From: Flagellimonas_A sp039592695
GTDB taxonomy: Bacteria > Bacteroidota > Bacteroidia > Flavobacteriales > Flavobacteriaceae
NCBI RefSeq assembly: GCF_039592695.1
Contig: NZ_JBBUTK010000002.1
Location: forward strand, 62,001 to 126,000
Reading direction: 5' to 3'
DNA: 64,000 bases
Both the position numbers and the translations under genes were made by a program. Positions 34,639 to 42,924 of the stretch are shown here, in pieces (position 1 is the first letter of the stretch; each line of letters starts with the position of its first letter). Below the pieces are notes generated by a model. It had not been told where the DNA came from. It was given only the letters and a program-made list of their open reading frames with translations, and searched no databases.

Positions 34639-35013
34639 CTACGAAGCCATCATAAATGAGGGGTCATAGAAAAAAGTCGCTCTTTTGATTTTACCGTTTT
34701 CTACTTCGTAGACACACAGCTCTTCCATCTTGCACCTGCCAATTTCCTTAAATGTGACATCGCTGGTCATGGGCACTACAAAATGGTTTCCGGTAATGAC
34801 AGGTTCACCGACCGAACCGCCATGGCTCTCTACAATAGAGCTGGCCCACTGTTCAAATCCCTTTAAAATGTTCTCGATTCCCTCGGTTTTTTCATTGGGC
34901 ACGCCTGGCATTTCCACACTTACGGCATCATCGGCATAAAGCCCATAGGCCTCTTGGTAATTGCCTTCTCGGCATAGGGTCACTAATTTGTCTGCTACTT
35001 CTTTAGTTGTCAT
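34639..35013 (-). CDS. SnoaL/NTF2-like protein
   Basis: The 124-residue protein begins at ATG 35013 (MTTKEVADKLV), preferred over 35055 because it gives the usual first helix of the fold and is preceded by an A-rich leader. The pattern REGNYQEAYGLYADDAVSVEMPG, then EGIENILKGFEQWAS and a C-terminal strand pair is the NTF2-like/SnoaL cone fold. Such proteins may be small isomerases or binding proteins; no specific catalytic residue can be named. Confidence 0.75.
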   Translation of the reverse strand: MTTKEVADKLVTLCREGNYQEAYGLYADDAVSVEMPGVPNEKTEGIENILKGFEQWASSIVESHGGSVGEPVITGNHFVVPMTSDVTFKEIGRCKMEELCVYEVENGKIKRATFFYDPSFMMAS

Positions 35014-35051
35014 TTTTTTTATTGTTTTATGATTAATAAATAGACTCTGGT

Positions 35052-35711
35052 TCATTCAAGTGCTTTGCCCAAATAGGCATTGAGGGGTTTTATGGTTTCA
35101 AAATGTGCCATGATTTCATCAACAAGACGATCCGATTCATAAAAATTGGACAGGGGGAATTCAGCAAACCCATAGAATTGCTTGTGATAGATAAGGTCGG
35201 TTTGTTCAGCGGCTTCTAAAAATTCTTTGTCCAACCGTTTTGACCTTTCACCTTTTAACTGTCCGAAAGCATTTTTAAAAGCATTGTTATGCACCAATTT
35301 TGTCAATGCATCCGGATTTTTGGCAATGTGTTGCCTCACCTTTTTCAATTCTGGGGGACGTACCATAAAAAGGCCACCACCCACATGCACATGTTCGGCA
35401 TCAATGCCCAAATAGTAACCCGGAAGCTCTGATTTTTTCCCTCCTGGTGAAAAGCCTGCTTTCATGATGGTATTGTAAGGTGATTTGTCTTTTGAAAATC
35501 GAATATCACGATTGATACGGAACAAGGCTTTTTTAGGGTCAGGTAGTATGCGGTCGTCCCATGCTGTCAATTTTAGAAGTATTTCATTCAACAGACTTAA
35601 AAATGGGGCTTTCACATCGTTTTCATATCGTTTTTTGTTGGCATGGAACCACTCTTTGTGGTTGTTCTTGGCCAATTCCTTAAAAAAGTCGGTAAAAGCT
35701 TTTGAAATCAT
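35052..35711 (-). CDS. DUF2461 domain protein
   Basis: The 219-residue protein has FFKELAKNNHKEWFHANKKRYE at the N terminus (residues 9-30), INRDIRFSKDKSPYNT and ISPGGKK-like GFSPGGKKSELPGYYL, the marks of DUF2461 (TIGR02453). Function is unknown; the fold has no clear catalytic motif. It is 6 bp from the TfoX-like gene in a compact - strand group of four small genes. Confidence 0.88.
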   Translation of the reverse strand: MISKAFTDFFKELAKNNHKEWFHANKKRYENDVKAPFLSLLNEILLKLTAWDDRILPDPKKALFRINRDIRFSKDKSPYNTIMKAGFSPGGKKSELPGYYLGIDAEHVHVGGGLFMVRPPELKKVRQHIAKNPDALTKLVHNNAFKNAFGQLKGERSKRLDKEFLEAAEQTDLIYHKQFYGFAEFPLSNFYESDRLVDEIMAHFETIKPLNAYLGKALE

Positions 35712-35717
35712 GATACG

Positions 35718-36044
35718 TCACTTTTTTGAGATTTCAATGGATTTTCTGGCCCACTCCATCAATGTTTCAGCATCATTGAGCACATCTTTGGGAATGGAGT
35801 AATAGGGCATTTTTGAATGTTTTTGACAGCCCTTGTCTTCAAAAAAGCTATGAGTGACCCCATCTGACTTTAAAAAAGCCTTTCCTTTTGAATCGACCAT
35901 ACCAAACATCTTTCCTTGGTGAAAAATGCCATGGCCCCCGAACATTTTTTTAGAGGTGATGTTTTCCATTTCACTCAACTTTTCCAGAATAAGCTCGGCC
36001 ATTAGCACTGAAGCTGTTGTTATTTTAGCACCCTTTTGCCCCAT
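35718..36044 (-). CDS. TfoX/Sxy N-terminal domain protein
   Basis: The 108-residue protein has LEKLSEMENITSKKMFGGHGIFHQGKMFGMVD near residues 20-51, the TfoX N-terminal domain signature (K-M-F-G-G...F). It consists of this domain only, without the C-terminal TfoX part needed for competence control in Gammaproteobacteria, so a competence role should not be assumed. It lies 3 bp after the 36048 gene. Confidence 0.82.
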   Translation of the reverse strand: MGQKGAKITTASVLMAELILEKLSEMENITSKKMFGGHGIFHQGKMFGMVDSKGKAFLKSDGVTHSFFEDKGCQKHSKMPYYSIPKDVLNDAETLMEWARKSIEISKK

Positions 36045-36047
36045 ATT

Positions 36048-36362
36048 TTAATTTTGTTTTGCCAATTTGAGGGATAGCTCGGCAAGCGTTTCCCAATCTT
36101 TTTTGTTTGTAAAAGAAGCTTCATACCAACCCGAAAGTGGTCTTTTTGTTTTGAACGGACTGAATTCTTGTAGTTCTACGCTCAAAGTCTCTAATGGATA
36201 ATCCTTTCCAAACTTGAACACCATTTTCTGCTTTGTTGAGAAAAAGGCGAACACCTTGCCATTGTAATGAATCGCAGGCGAGCTCATCATTTTACCCTCG
36301 GTTACCTTAGGATACTGTAAGCAAAATATAGTTTTTATGGATAAAAAGGCCTCGAGTTCCAT
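36048..36362 (-). CDS. Small hypothetical protein, TfoX/YdhG-like
   Basis: The 104-residue protein contains KMMSSPAIHYNGKVFAFFSTKQKMVFKFG near residues 24-52, which loosely recalls the TfoX/MmcQ/YdhG-type small alpha/beta proteins. I cannot name a family with certainty. It lies 3 bp before the TfoX-domain gene, at the head of the group of four small genes. Confidence 0.55.
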   Translation of the reverse strand: MELEAFLSIKTIFCLQYPKVTEGKMMSSPAIHYNGKVFAFFSTKQKMVFKFGKDYPLETLSVELQEFSPFKTKRPLSGWYEASFTNKKDWETLAELSLKLAKQN

Positions 36363-36422
36363 TCTTCCAAAGCTACAAAAGCGCTTGTCCGACGTAAAAG
36401 GCCAAATCCGCCACTTTTAAGG

Positions 36423-36454
36423 GTTGATTGTGCCATTTGCAAGAAGTATCTTTA
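36423..36454 (+). promoter_or_regulatory. Promoter-like element before the GlxA-type gene
   Basis: TTG (36424-36426) and TATCTTTA (36447-36454, one mismatch to TAnnTTTG) are 20 bp apart, and the ATG follows 20 bp after the -7 element. Confidence 0.4.
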
Positions 36455-36473
36455 ATTCGTTAAAAATGTAAAG

Positions 36474-37487
36474 ATGAAACACGTCAGTATTTTGGTGCCG
36501 AAAGGCGACTTGATTTTGAGTAGTATCGTGGGGCCTTTAAAAGTTTTAAAGGCCGCCAACCAGTTTCTGATACAATCGGGAGCCCGTGACAATGATTTTT
36601 TTGAAATAAAGTTGGGGGGTATTGATCGTGATAGTTCGCAATACAACGGGGCTTTCAGCATACATTGTGATAATGTTCTGGGAGAAATAAAAAAGACTGA
36701 TTTGATTATGATTCCCGCGCTACGCCCTGATAATTTAGTGGAGGATTTACAGCAGAACCAACCCTTGATTCCATGGATTTTGCAACAACGTACTGTCCAT
36801 GGTGCCGAGGTCGCCAGTATGTGTATAGGGGCTTTCATTTTGGCCCAAACGGGCTTGGTCGATGGAAAACAATGCGCCACCCATTGGGCCGCAATGGATA
36901 TTTTTCGGCAATTGTATCCAGATGTCCATTTGGTTTCCAACAAAGTGGTGACCGAAGAAGATGGCATCTATACGAGCGGTGGTGCCTACTCTTTTTTGAA
37001 CTTGATGTTACATTTGGTTGAAAAATATTGTGGCCGTGCAGCGGCGGTCTATATTTCCAAGTTTTTTGAAATAGAGATTGACCGCGTTGACCAAAACCAG
37101 TTCGCCATTTTTCAAGGCCAAAAAGACCACGAAGACGAAGCCATTCGTCAGGCACAGCATTATATCGAAGGAAACATCACCGAAAAAATATCGGTCGAAC
37201 GCCTTGCGGAACGCTTTGCCATAAGCCGTCGAAATTTTGTGCGCCGCTTCAAAAAAGCGACCCAAAATACCCCATTGCAATACATTCAACGGGTGAAAAT
37301 CGAAGCCGCCAAACGGAGTTTTGAAAGCACCCAACACAATGTCAACGAGGTGATGTACCAAGTGGGTTATGCCGATGAAAAAGCGTTTCGAACGGTATTT
37401 AAAAAATATGCGGGACTGTCACCTGTCGCGTACAAGACAAAATACAATCGTAGCAGGGCAAATTTTGAACGGCCGACTGCATGGTGA
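36474..37487 (+). CDS. GlxA-type AraC regulator with DJ-1/PfpI domain
   Basis: The 337-residue protein has an N-terminal DJ-1/PfpI-like domain (about 5-190, with the nucleophile-elbow-like EVASMCIGAFILAQ) and a C-terminal AraC HTH (about 225-325: ISVERLAERFAISRRNFVRRF and VMYQVGYADEKAFRTVFKKYAG). It is a soluble transcription regulator; its effector is unknown. The cysteine of the elbow is present, but whether it is catalytic is not known. It is divergent from the group of small genes and ends before a hairpin repeat. Confidence 0.93.
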   Translation: MKHVSILVPKGDLILSSIVGPLKVLKAANQFLIQSGARDNDFFEIKLGGIDRDSSQYNGAFSIHCDNVLGEIKKTDLIMIPALRPDNLVEDLQQNQPLIPWILQQRTVHGAEVASMCIGAFILAQTGLVDGKQCATHWAAMDIFRQLYPDVHLVSNKVVTEEDGIYTSGGAYSFLNLMLHLVEKYCGRAAAVYISKFFEIEIDRVDQNQFAIFQGQKDHEDEAIRQAQHYIEGNITEKISVERLAERFAISRRNFVRRFKKATQNTPLQYIQRVKIEAAKRSFESTQHNVNEVMYQVGYADEKAFRTVFKKYAGLSPVAYKTKYNRSRANFERPTAW

Positions 37488-37495
37488 CGCTCTTT

Positions 37496-37528
37496 AGACC
37501 TGACAAGTTTTAGAAACCTGTCAGGTCT
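37496..37528. repeat. Hairpin repeat of the AGACCT/AGGTCT family
   Basis: AGACCTGACAAGTTT pairs with AAACCTGTCAGGTCT over 15 bp with one mismatch and a 3-nt loop, 9 bp after the GlxA-type gene. Same frame as the 27095 and 34557 elements but a different core. Confidence 0.72.
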
Positions 37529-37629
37529 CGTGAATTGAAAGCGCATTTTCAAAACCCTGCATTTTGTCGACCAGCCCAATAATAATCTGTTTCTTTTTGA
37601 GTTATGATTGGGTAGGAAAGATTAATACG

Positions 37630-40188
37630 TTGAAGCTTCATTTTCGTTTTTTATTTCTAGGGATTATTACCAGTACCCTTTTTTGGAGTTGCTCCACCAA
37701 AAAGGATGCCTTTATCAACCGTAACTGGCATGCCCTGAACACCAAGTACAATACCTTGTACAATGGTAACATCGCTTTTGAACAGGGGCGCGAGGAACTC
37801 AACAATTCGTACCGTGATGATTTTTGGGAGGTGCTTCCCGTTGAGCGACTGGAGGTCACCGAAGAAATCAAACTTGACTCCGAAGACAACAATCCCAACT
37901 TTATCATCGCCGAAGAAAAGGCGACCAAGGCCATCCAGAAGCACAGTATGGACATCAAGGATGAAGAGCGGAATCCACAGACCGATGAAGCCTTTTTATT
38001 ATTGGGCAAGGCGCGTTATTTTGACCAACGTTACATTCCCGCACTCGAAGCTTTTAACTACATCCGCAGAAAATATGTGACCAGCGACAAACTGAACGAG
38101 GCTGCTATCTGGCGTGAAAAGACCAACATGCGTTTGGACAATCCTGAACTGGCCATCAAAAACCTCAAGCGGTTGTTGCTCCAAGAAGAACTCAAAGACC
38201 AAGAGTATGCCGATGCCAATGCGGTGCTGGCGCAGAGCTATATCAACCTGAACGCACCTGATACCGCCATTCAAAGACTGAAAATCGCCCAGGCCTATAC
38301 TAAAAAGAACGAGGAACGGGGCCGCTACCTTTTTATCATCGGGCAACTCTACAACCAGTTGGGCTTTAAAGACAGTGCCAATTATGCCTTTGACAAGGTG
38401 ATTGCCTTGAACCGAAAGTCGCCGAGGGTGTACATGATCAATGCGCACCTGAAAAAGATACAGAACACTGAAATCAATCTAGAGAACCAAGAGTTTTTGT
38501 TGGAATACTTGACCGAGCTGGAAGAAAACCGTGAAAACCGCCCTTTTTTGGGAAAGATTTACCGCGAGGTGGCACAATTTCATTTGGCTACGGATTCAGA
38601 CAGTCTGGCCTTGGTCTATTACAACAAATCACTGCGTGCCAATCAAGGTGAGCGAAAATTGAACGCCAAGAACTACCAAAATTTGGCGGACTATCATTTT
38701 GATGAAAATGAGTACAAAACTTCCGGTGCTTACTATGATAGTACGCTGACCAATTTGGAGGAAAACACGAAGTTGTACCGAAGCATCAAAAAGAAATTGG
38801 ACAATTTGGAGGATGTCATCAAATACGAAGACATCGTGCAGTATGCCGATAGTGTCATCACCATCTATCAAATGCCAGAGGATGAACGAAAGGCCTATTT
38901 TGAGGATTACATCGCTGAGTTGAGGCGCAAGGATGAGGAAGCCGCTAAAAAAGAAGAAGAACGCACCACCGCCGGCTTTGCCGCTTTTGCAGAGACCCAA
39001 GGGGGCAAAGAGAACAAGGGAAAATTTTACTTCTACAACATACAGAGCCTTGGGTATGGTAAAAATGATTTCAAGACCCGTTGGGGCGACCGTGAGCTCG
39101 AAGATGATTGGCGATGGAGCAACAAGGCACGAACTGCCATTTCTGAAGCCACGGGCGAGCAGGTCTTGGCCGATGGCACAGACCCCGATGCCATTCCTGA
39201 AGAGCAGAAATACGACCTGAATTTTTATTTGGATAGGATTCCGACCGACGAAAAGGTCATCGATAGCCTTCACACCGAGCGCAATTTCGCCAACTACCAA
39301 CTGGGCATCATCTACAAAGAAAAGTTCAAGGAAAATTTGTTGGCCGCCGGAAAGCTGGAGGCGGTTTTAAAATCAAATCCTGAAGAGCGGTTGGTACTTC
39401 CCTCCAAATACAATCTTTTCAAGATTTATGAAGAAAGTGCCAGTGTGGTCTTGGCCGACCAGATGAAGCAAGACATCATCAGAAACCATCCTGACTCACG
39501 CTATGCCGAGGTTTTGTTGAATCCGCAAGCCGTATTGGAAGGTGATACAGACAGCCCCGATGCCATGTATGCATCCCTCTACAGACAATTTGAAGACCAA
39601 CGGTTTTTAGAGGTGATCACAAAATCGCAAGAATACATCAACAGGTTTACGGGCGACCCTATCGTTCCGAAGTTTGAAATGTTGAAAGCGAATGCAATCG
39701 GCAGGCTCCAAGGTTTTGAGCCATTCAAGGAGGCTTTGAATTATGTGGCGTTGACGTATCCGAACAATCCCGAAGGCAAAAAAGCGGAGCAGATGGTGGC
39801 CGAACAGTTGCCAAAGTTAGAGCAGAAAGAATTTTCTTCTGAAACCGGCGCATCGGGTATCGGCAATTGGAAGGTGGTCTATCCCTTCAAAATCAAGGAT
39901 AACGAAGAAGCACTGAAGCTGAAAGAACGGCTGGAAGAATCCATTAAAGACCTGAATTACAAGAACATCGTTTCAAAAGACATTTACAATCTGGAAGATC
40001 AATTCGTGGTGGTTCACGGCTTTCGTTCAAAAGACTTTGCCGAGGGCTATGTTGAGCTGTTAAAAAACAACCGCGACTATCGAATCAACGAAGAGAATTT
40101 CGTAATTTTATCTTCCAACTATAAAATAATCCAAGTCCATAAAAATTTAGCAGATTACAAGAATCTGCAGTTAACCCCAAAACCATAG
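37630..40188 (+). CDS. SprE/PorW-like TPR lipoprotein (gliding / type 9 secretion)
   Basis: I start it at TTG 37630, giving 852 residues with a lipoprotein signal (LKLHFRFLFLGIITSTLFWSC, lipobox FWSC); TTG 37564 would put 22 extra residues before it. A long run of TPR-like helix pairs follows (for example AIWREKTNMRLDNPELAIKNL, YADANAVLAQSYINLNAPDTAI), and the C-terminal part has a small alpha/beta domain. The length and TPR content match SprE (Flavobacterium) and PorW (Porphyromonas), outer-membrane lipoproteins needed for type 9 secretion and gliding. It is 3 bp before the bactofilin gene and upstream of the atp operon. Confidence 0.82.
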   Translation: MKLHFRFLFLGIITSTLFWSCSTKKDAFINRNWHALNTKYNTLYNGNIAFEQGREELNNSYRDDFWEVLPVERLEVTEEIKLDSEDNNPNFIIAEEKATKAIQKHSMDIKDEERNPQTDEAFLLLGKARYFDQRYIPALEAFNYIRRKYVTSDKLNEAAIWREKTNMRLDNPELAIKNLKRLLLQEELKDQEYADANAVLAQSYINLNAPDTAIQRLKIAQAYTKKNEERGRYLFIIGQLYNQLGFKDSANYAFDKVIALNRKSPRVYMINAHLKKIQNTEINLENQEFLLEYLTELEENRENRPFLGKIYREVAQFHLATDSDSLALVYYNKSLRANQGERKLNAKNYQNLADYHFDENEYKTSGAYYDSTLTNLEENTKLYRSIKKKLDNLEDVIKYEDIVQYADSVITIYQMPEDERKAYFEDYIAELRRKDEEAAKKEEERTTAGFAAFAETQGGKENKGKFYFYNIQSLGYGKNDFKTRWGDRELEDDWRWSNKARTAISEATGEQVLADGTDPDAIPEEQKYDLNFYLDRIPTDEKVIDSLHTERNFANYQLGIIYKEKFKENLLAAGKLEAVLKSNPEERLVLPSKYNLFKIYEESASVVLADQMKQDIIRNHPDSRYAEVLLNPQAVLEGDTDSPDAMYASLYRQFEDQRFLEVITKSQEYINRFTGDPIVPKFEMLKANAIGRLQGFEPFKEALNYVALTYPNNPEGKKAEQMVAEQLPKLEQKEFSSETGASGIGNWKVVYPFKIKDNEEALKLKERLEESIKDLNYKNIVSKDIYNLEDQFVVVHGFRSKDFAEGYVELLKNNRDYRINEENFVILSSNYKIIQVHKNLADYKNLQLTPKP

Positions 40189-40191
40189 AAC

Positions 40192-40659
40192 ATGTTTTCT
40201 GACAACAAAAAAGACCGCACCATGGAGGCCTTCGGTGGCCAACCCAACCGAATTGAAAAAAACACCAAAATTAAAGGCGATATCACCTCTGAGGCCGATT
40301 TTCGCATTGATGGCAAGCTTGAGGGCAATGTGACCACTTCGGGCAAGGTCGTCATTGGCAAAGACGGCTACATCAACGGTAAGGTTGAGTGCGTCAATGC
40401 CGATATTGAAGGTAAGTTCAACGGTGAGCTTCAGGTCAAGGGCCTGTTGTCACTCAAGTCATCTGCGCTGATCGAGGGCACGGTGACTGTTGCAAAATTG
40501 GCCGTTGAACCGGGTGCCACCTTCAATGCTTCATGTACCATGGGCAAGGCTTCATCACCCAGTTCGAGCACATCGACCGGCTTTAAGTCATCGGTTCAGA
40601 GTAGCGCCACAAGCACAAGCAGTGTGAACAAAACCAATGAGCCAGCAAAAACCTCCTGA
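40192..40659 (+). CDS. Bactofilin (polymer-forming cytoskeletal protein)
   Basis: The 155-residue protein has the bactofilin/DUF583 core of short beta-helix turns (TKIKGDITSEADFRIDGKLEG, GKVVIGKDGYINGKVECVNADIEGKFNGEL, SLKSSALIEGTVTVAKLAVEPGATF, about 20-120) and a long serine/threonine-rich tail. Bactofilins assemble without nucleotides and organise the envelope. It is 3 bp after the SprE-like gene and overlaps the atpZ-like gene by 23 bp. Confidence 0.92.
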   Translation: MFSDNKKDRTMEAFGGQPNRIEKNTKIKGDITSEADFRIDGKLEGNVTTSGKVVIGKDGYINGKVECVNADIEGKFNGELQVKGLLSLKSSALIEGTVTVAKLAVEPGATFNASCTMGKASSPSSSTSTGFKSSVQSSATSTSSVNKTNEPAKTS

Positions 40660-40867
40660 CAAAGACAACGGCCTTAAAAATGCGGCGATACTATCTGGCA
40701 TCGCGATTGAGATGGGCGTGATCATCTACCTTTCGGTGAAAGGGGGCAACTGGCTCGACGAGAAATACCAGAACGAAAAACGAATTTTTACCGTGATTGC
40801 CACACTTTTAGGGGTGGCAATTTCCATTTGGGTAGTTTTGCAGCAGTTGAAACGAATTAAGTATTGA
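40637..40867 (+). CDS. AtpZ/AtpI-family small membrane protein
   Basis: The 76-residue protein has two membrane helices (about 15-33 and 47-66) and the pattern LSGIAIEMGVIIYLSVKGGNWLDEKYQNEK, typical of the AtpZ/AtpI family encoded at the head of F-type ATP synthase operons and thought to help c-ring assembly or magnesium uptake. Overlaps with both neighbours (23 bp upstream, 1 bp downstream) tie it to the operon. Confidence 0.85.
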   Translation: MSQQKPPDKDNGLKNAAILSGIAIEMGVIIYLSVKGGNWLDEKYQNEKRIFTVIATLLGVAISIWVVLQQLKRIKY

Positions 40868-41265
40868 TGTCAAAACTGCCTCTTCAATTTACCATGGCCC
40901 TGCTCGCTGCGCTGAGCACGGCTTTCGCTTTCCATATCTTGGTGCTGTTTCTGTTGGATTATCCCCTGTGGGGCGATTTGTTGCCACTTTCCTATCTGAT
41001 CAATTTCCTTTTGGCAGTGGGCATTTTTTTTGGGCTGTATGCACTCAGAAAAAAACTCAGCAATTCACTGGGATTTCTTTTTATGGCCGGAAGTCTCTTG
41101 AAATTTGCAGTATTTTTTCTGGTGTTTTATCCTGCTTACAAAAGTGATGCGGTGATACAGCGTTCTGAATTTGCCGCCTTTTTTGTGCCCTATCTGATCG
41201 CACTGGTTCAAGAGACTTTTTTTGCCTCTAAAATGCTTCAAAAACTGGATAAAAAACCAGAGTAA
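40867..41265 (+). CDS. ATP synthase protein I-like membrane protein
   Basis: The 132-residue protein has four hydrophobic helices and is translated from ATG 40867, which shares one base with the preceding TGA (TGATG); TTG 40864 is an unlikely alternative. It occupies the atpI position. Sequence similarity to classical AtpI is not obvious, so the call rests on topology and place. It is followed by a 129-bp gap and the atpB promoter-like element. Confidence 0.65.
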   Translation: MSKLPLQFTMALLAALSTAFAFHILVLFLLDYPLWGDLLPLSYLINFLLAVGIFFGLYALRKKLSNSLGFLFMAGSLLKFAVFFLVFYPAYKSDAVIQRSEFAAFFVPYLIALVQETFFASKMLQKLDKKPE

Positions 41266-41365
41266 TACCAAAGCCTATTTTCAATTGGGGATTGGTATAA
41301 AATCCGGCTGAAAAATCCCCATAAAATAAAGTGCTATATGCTTTTTTCTTTTTGAAGGAAAGACT

Positions 41366-41373
41366 TACATTTG
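41366..41373 (+). promoter_or_regulatory. -7 element TACATTTG before atpB
   Basis: TACATTTG is a full match to TAnnTTTG. It overlaps the in-frame TTG 41371, so that codon cannot be the atpB start; ATG 41395 or 41407 remain. No TTG lies at the usual -33 distance, so the promoter may be weak or activator-dependent. Confidence 0.45.
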
Positions 41374-41394
41374 CACCGATTTTTGAAGACCGAT

Positions 41395-42540
41395 ATGTTG
41401 AGCAACATGCGAACGCCTTTTTTGAAGCAGCTTCTTATAGTTTTGGTAATGTTTTTGGCACAGGGTGCTGCCGCCAAAGACAAAGAACACGGTGAACAAG
41501 GCGACAAAGACCTCAAGACCGAGATTAAGGAATACATCAGCCACCACCTTCAAGATTCTCACGACTTTAGTCTTTTTTCATATACCAAAGACAATGGTGA
41601 ACACGTGTACGTGGGCTTTCCATTGCCAGTAATTCTTTGGGATGATGGCCTAAAAGTATTTTCTTCCTCAAAATTTCACCATGGCGAGACGCTGGCCGAG
41701 GTTGATGGGCAGCATTACAGGCTCTATCACAGCAAAATCTACAAGACCGATGCTGAGGGAACCATCAACTATGATGAGGAGCACCATCCTACCAATGTAA
41801 AACCGTTAGACTTTTCAATCACCAAAAATGTGGTGATGATCATTATCACAGGGTTGTTGATGCTGTGGTTGTTTTCAAGCTTGGCAAAATCGTATGCAAA
41901 GAACAACGGCATTCCGACTGGTGTTGGGCGTTTCTTTGAACCTATCGTATTGTACATTAGGGATGATATCGCCCGCCCAAATATCGGCGAAAAGCGTTAC
42001 AAGAAATATATGCCGTTCTTATTGACCATCTTCTTTTTCATTTGGTTCTTGAACATGTTCGGCATGACCCCACTGGGAGTCAATGTTACCGGAAATATCG
42101 CGATTACAACGGCATTGGCCATTTTGACGTTCTTGATCACCAATTTTACCGGCACCAAAGATTATTGGATGCACCAGTTCAATCCCTTGGGCGACTCGTT
42201 GCCATGGTACGGTAAAATACCATTGTACATCATATTGGTTCCGATAGAATTATTGGGCTTGATCATCAAACCTTTTTCGCTGTTGATACGTTTGTATGCA
42301 AACATGCAGGCAGGCCATATTGTCATTGGAAGTTTGATCGGACTGATGTTCATTTTTAAGAATTGGATAGGAAGTCCGTTGTCGTTTGGCCTGGCTTTCG
42401 CCATTATGTTGATTGAGGTACTTGTGGCATTGCTGCAAGCCTATATATTCACTATGTTGAGTGCGTTGTATTTCGGATTTGCCTCCGAAGACCACCATGC
42501 TGAAGGCCATGAAGATGACCCAGAATTGGTGCATTTATAA
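41395..42540 (+). CDS. atpB: F-type ATP synthase subunit a
   Basis: Subunit a forms the proton half-channels beside the c-ring. The 381-residue protein has an N-terminal signal-like helix and a long polar extension (to about residue 135), as in other Bacteroidota, then the membrane domain with FIWFLNMFGMTPLGVNVTGN and the essential arginine in SLLIRLYANMQAGHI, and a histidine-rich tail (EDHHAEGHEDD). The start is set at ATG 41395 because the -7 element excludes 41371; ATG 41407 is also possible. Confidence 0.92.
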   Translation: MLSNMRTPFLKQLLIVLVMFLAQGAAAKDKEHGEQGDKDLKTEIKEYISHHLQDSHDFSLFSYTKDNGEHVYVGFPLPVILWDDGLKVFSSSKFHHGETLAEVDGQHYRLYHSKIYKTDAEGTINYDEEHHPTNVKPLDFSITKNVVMIIITGLLMLWLFSSLAKSYAKNNGIPTGVGRFFEPIVLYIRDDIARPNIGEKRYKKYMPFLLTIFFFIWFLNMFGMTPLGVNVTGNIAITTALAILTFLITNFTGTKDYWMHQFNPLGDSLPWYGKIPLYIILVPIELLGLIIKPFSLLIRLYANMQAGHIVIGSLIGLMFIFKNWIGSPLSFGLAFAIMLIEVLVALLQAYIFTMLSALYFGFASEDHHAEGHEDDPELVHL

Positions 42541-42545
42541 AATTT

Positions 42546-42588
42546 ATTCCCGCTGTCACCCTGAGCACAGCCGAAGGAAAACGGGAAT
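42546..42588. repeat. Bacteroidota intergenic repeat between atpB and atpE
   Basis: ATTCCCG (42546-42552) and CGGGAAT (42582-42588) enclose GTCACCCTGAGCACAGCCGA, a well-known type of dispersed Bacteroidota intergenic sequence. It can fold as a hairpin in the 109-bp gap between atpB and atpE. Confidence 0.55.
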
Positions 42589-42649
42589 CTCGATTACCGA
42601 GTGTAGTCAAACTAAAATATTGAACATTTAATTTTTAAACTAGATAGAT

Positions 42650-42841
42650 ATGGAAATTCCAGTAATGGTAGGTGCAGGTTTGGTTGTGATCGGTGTAGGT
42701 CTTGGTATTGGTAGAATCGGTGGTTCTGCGATGGAGGCCATTGCCCGCCAGCCCGAAGCTTACGGTAAGATCCAGACAGCGATGTTGATTGCTGCTGCAT
42801 TGATCGAAGGAATTGGTTTTGCTGCACTTTTTGCAGTATAA
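42650..42841 (+). CDS. atpE: F-type ATP synthase subunit c
   Basis: The 63-residue proteolipid has two membrane helices joined by the polar loop RQPE. The ion-binding glutamate is in AALIEGIGFAAL of helix 2. The first helix (GAGLVVIGVGLGIGRIGG) lacks the Gln of sodium-specific rings, so proton coupling is the likely state. The gene is followed by a GC-rich hairpin with a T-rich end before atpF. Confidence 0.97.
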   Translation: MEIPVMVGAGLVVIGVGLGIGRIGGSAMEAIARQPEAYGKIQTAMLIAAALIEGIGFAALFAV

Positions 42842-42855
42842 TCAGTCATCTAAAG

Positions 42856-42895
42856 GCAAAAGGCCGTAACGGTTGGTTGCGGCCCTTGCTTTGTT
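42856..42895 (+). terminator. Hairpin with T-rich tail between atpE and atpF
   Basis: GCAAAAGGCCG (42856-42866) pairs with CGGCCCTTGC (42880-42889) around a 13-nt loop, followed by TTTGTTTG. Inside the atp operon it probably acts as a partial terminator or RNA 3'-end stabiliser, which would raise subunit c output over the downstream subunits. Confidence 0.55.
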
Positions 42896-42924
42896 TGTAG
42901 ATTAAGTTTTTATAAAACAAGGAC

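Noticed and set aside
35718..36044. Competence regulator TfoX
   Set aside because: Only the N-terminal TfoX domain is present, so a competence role cannot be claimed although dprA is in the window.
38629..39300. 223-codon - strand ORF inside the SprE-like gene
   Set aside because: Antisense shadow of a long TPR gene; no start context or family match.
41371..41394. Longer atpB start at TTG 41371
   Set aside because: The codon lies inside the -7 promoter element TACATTTG, so it cannot be in the transcript from that promoter.
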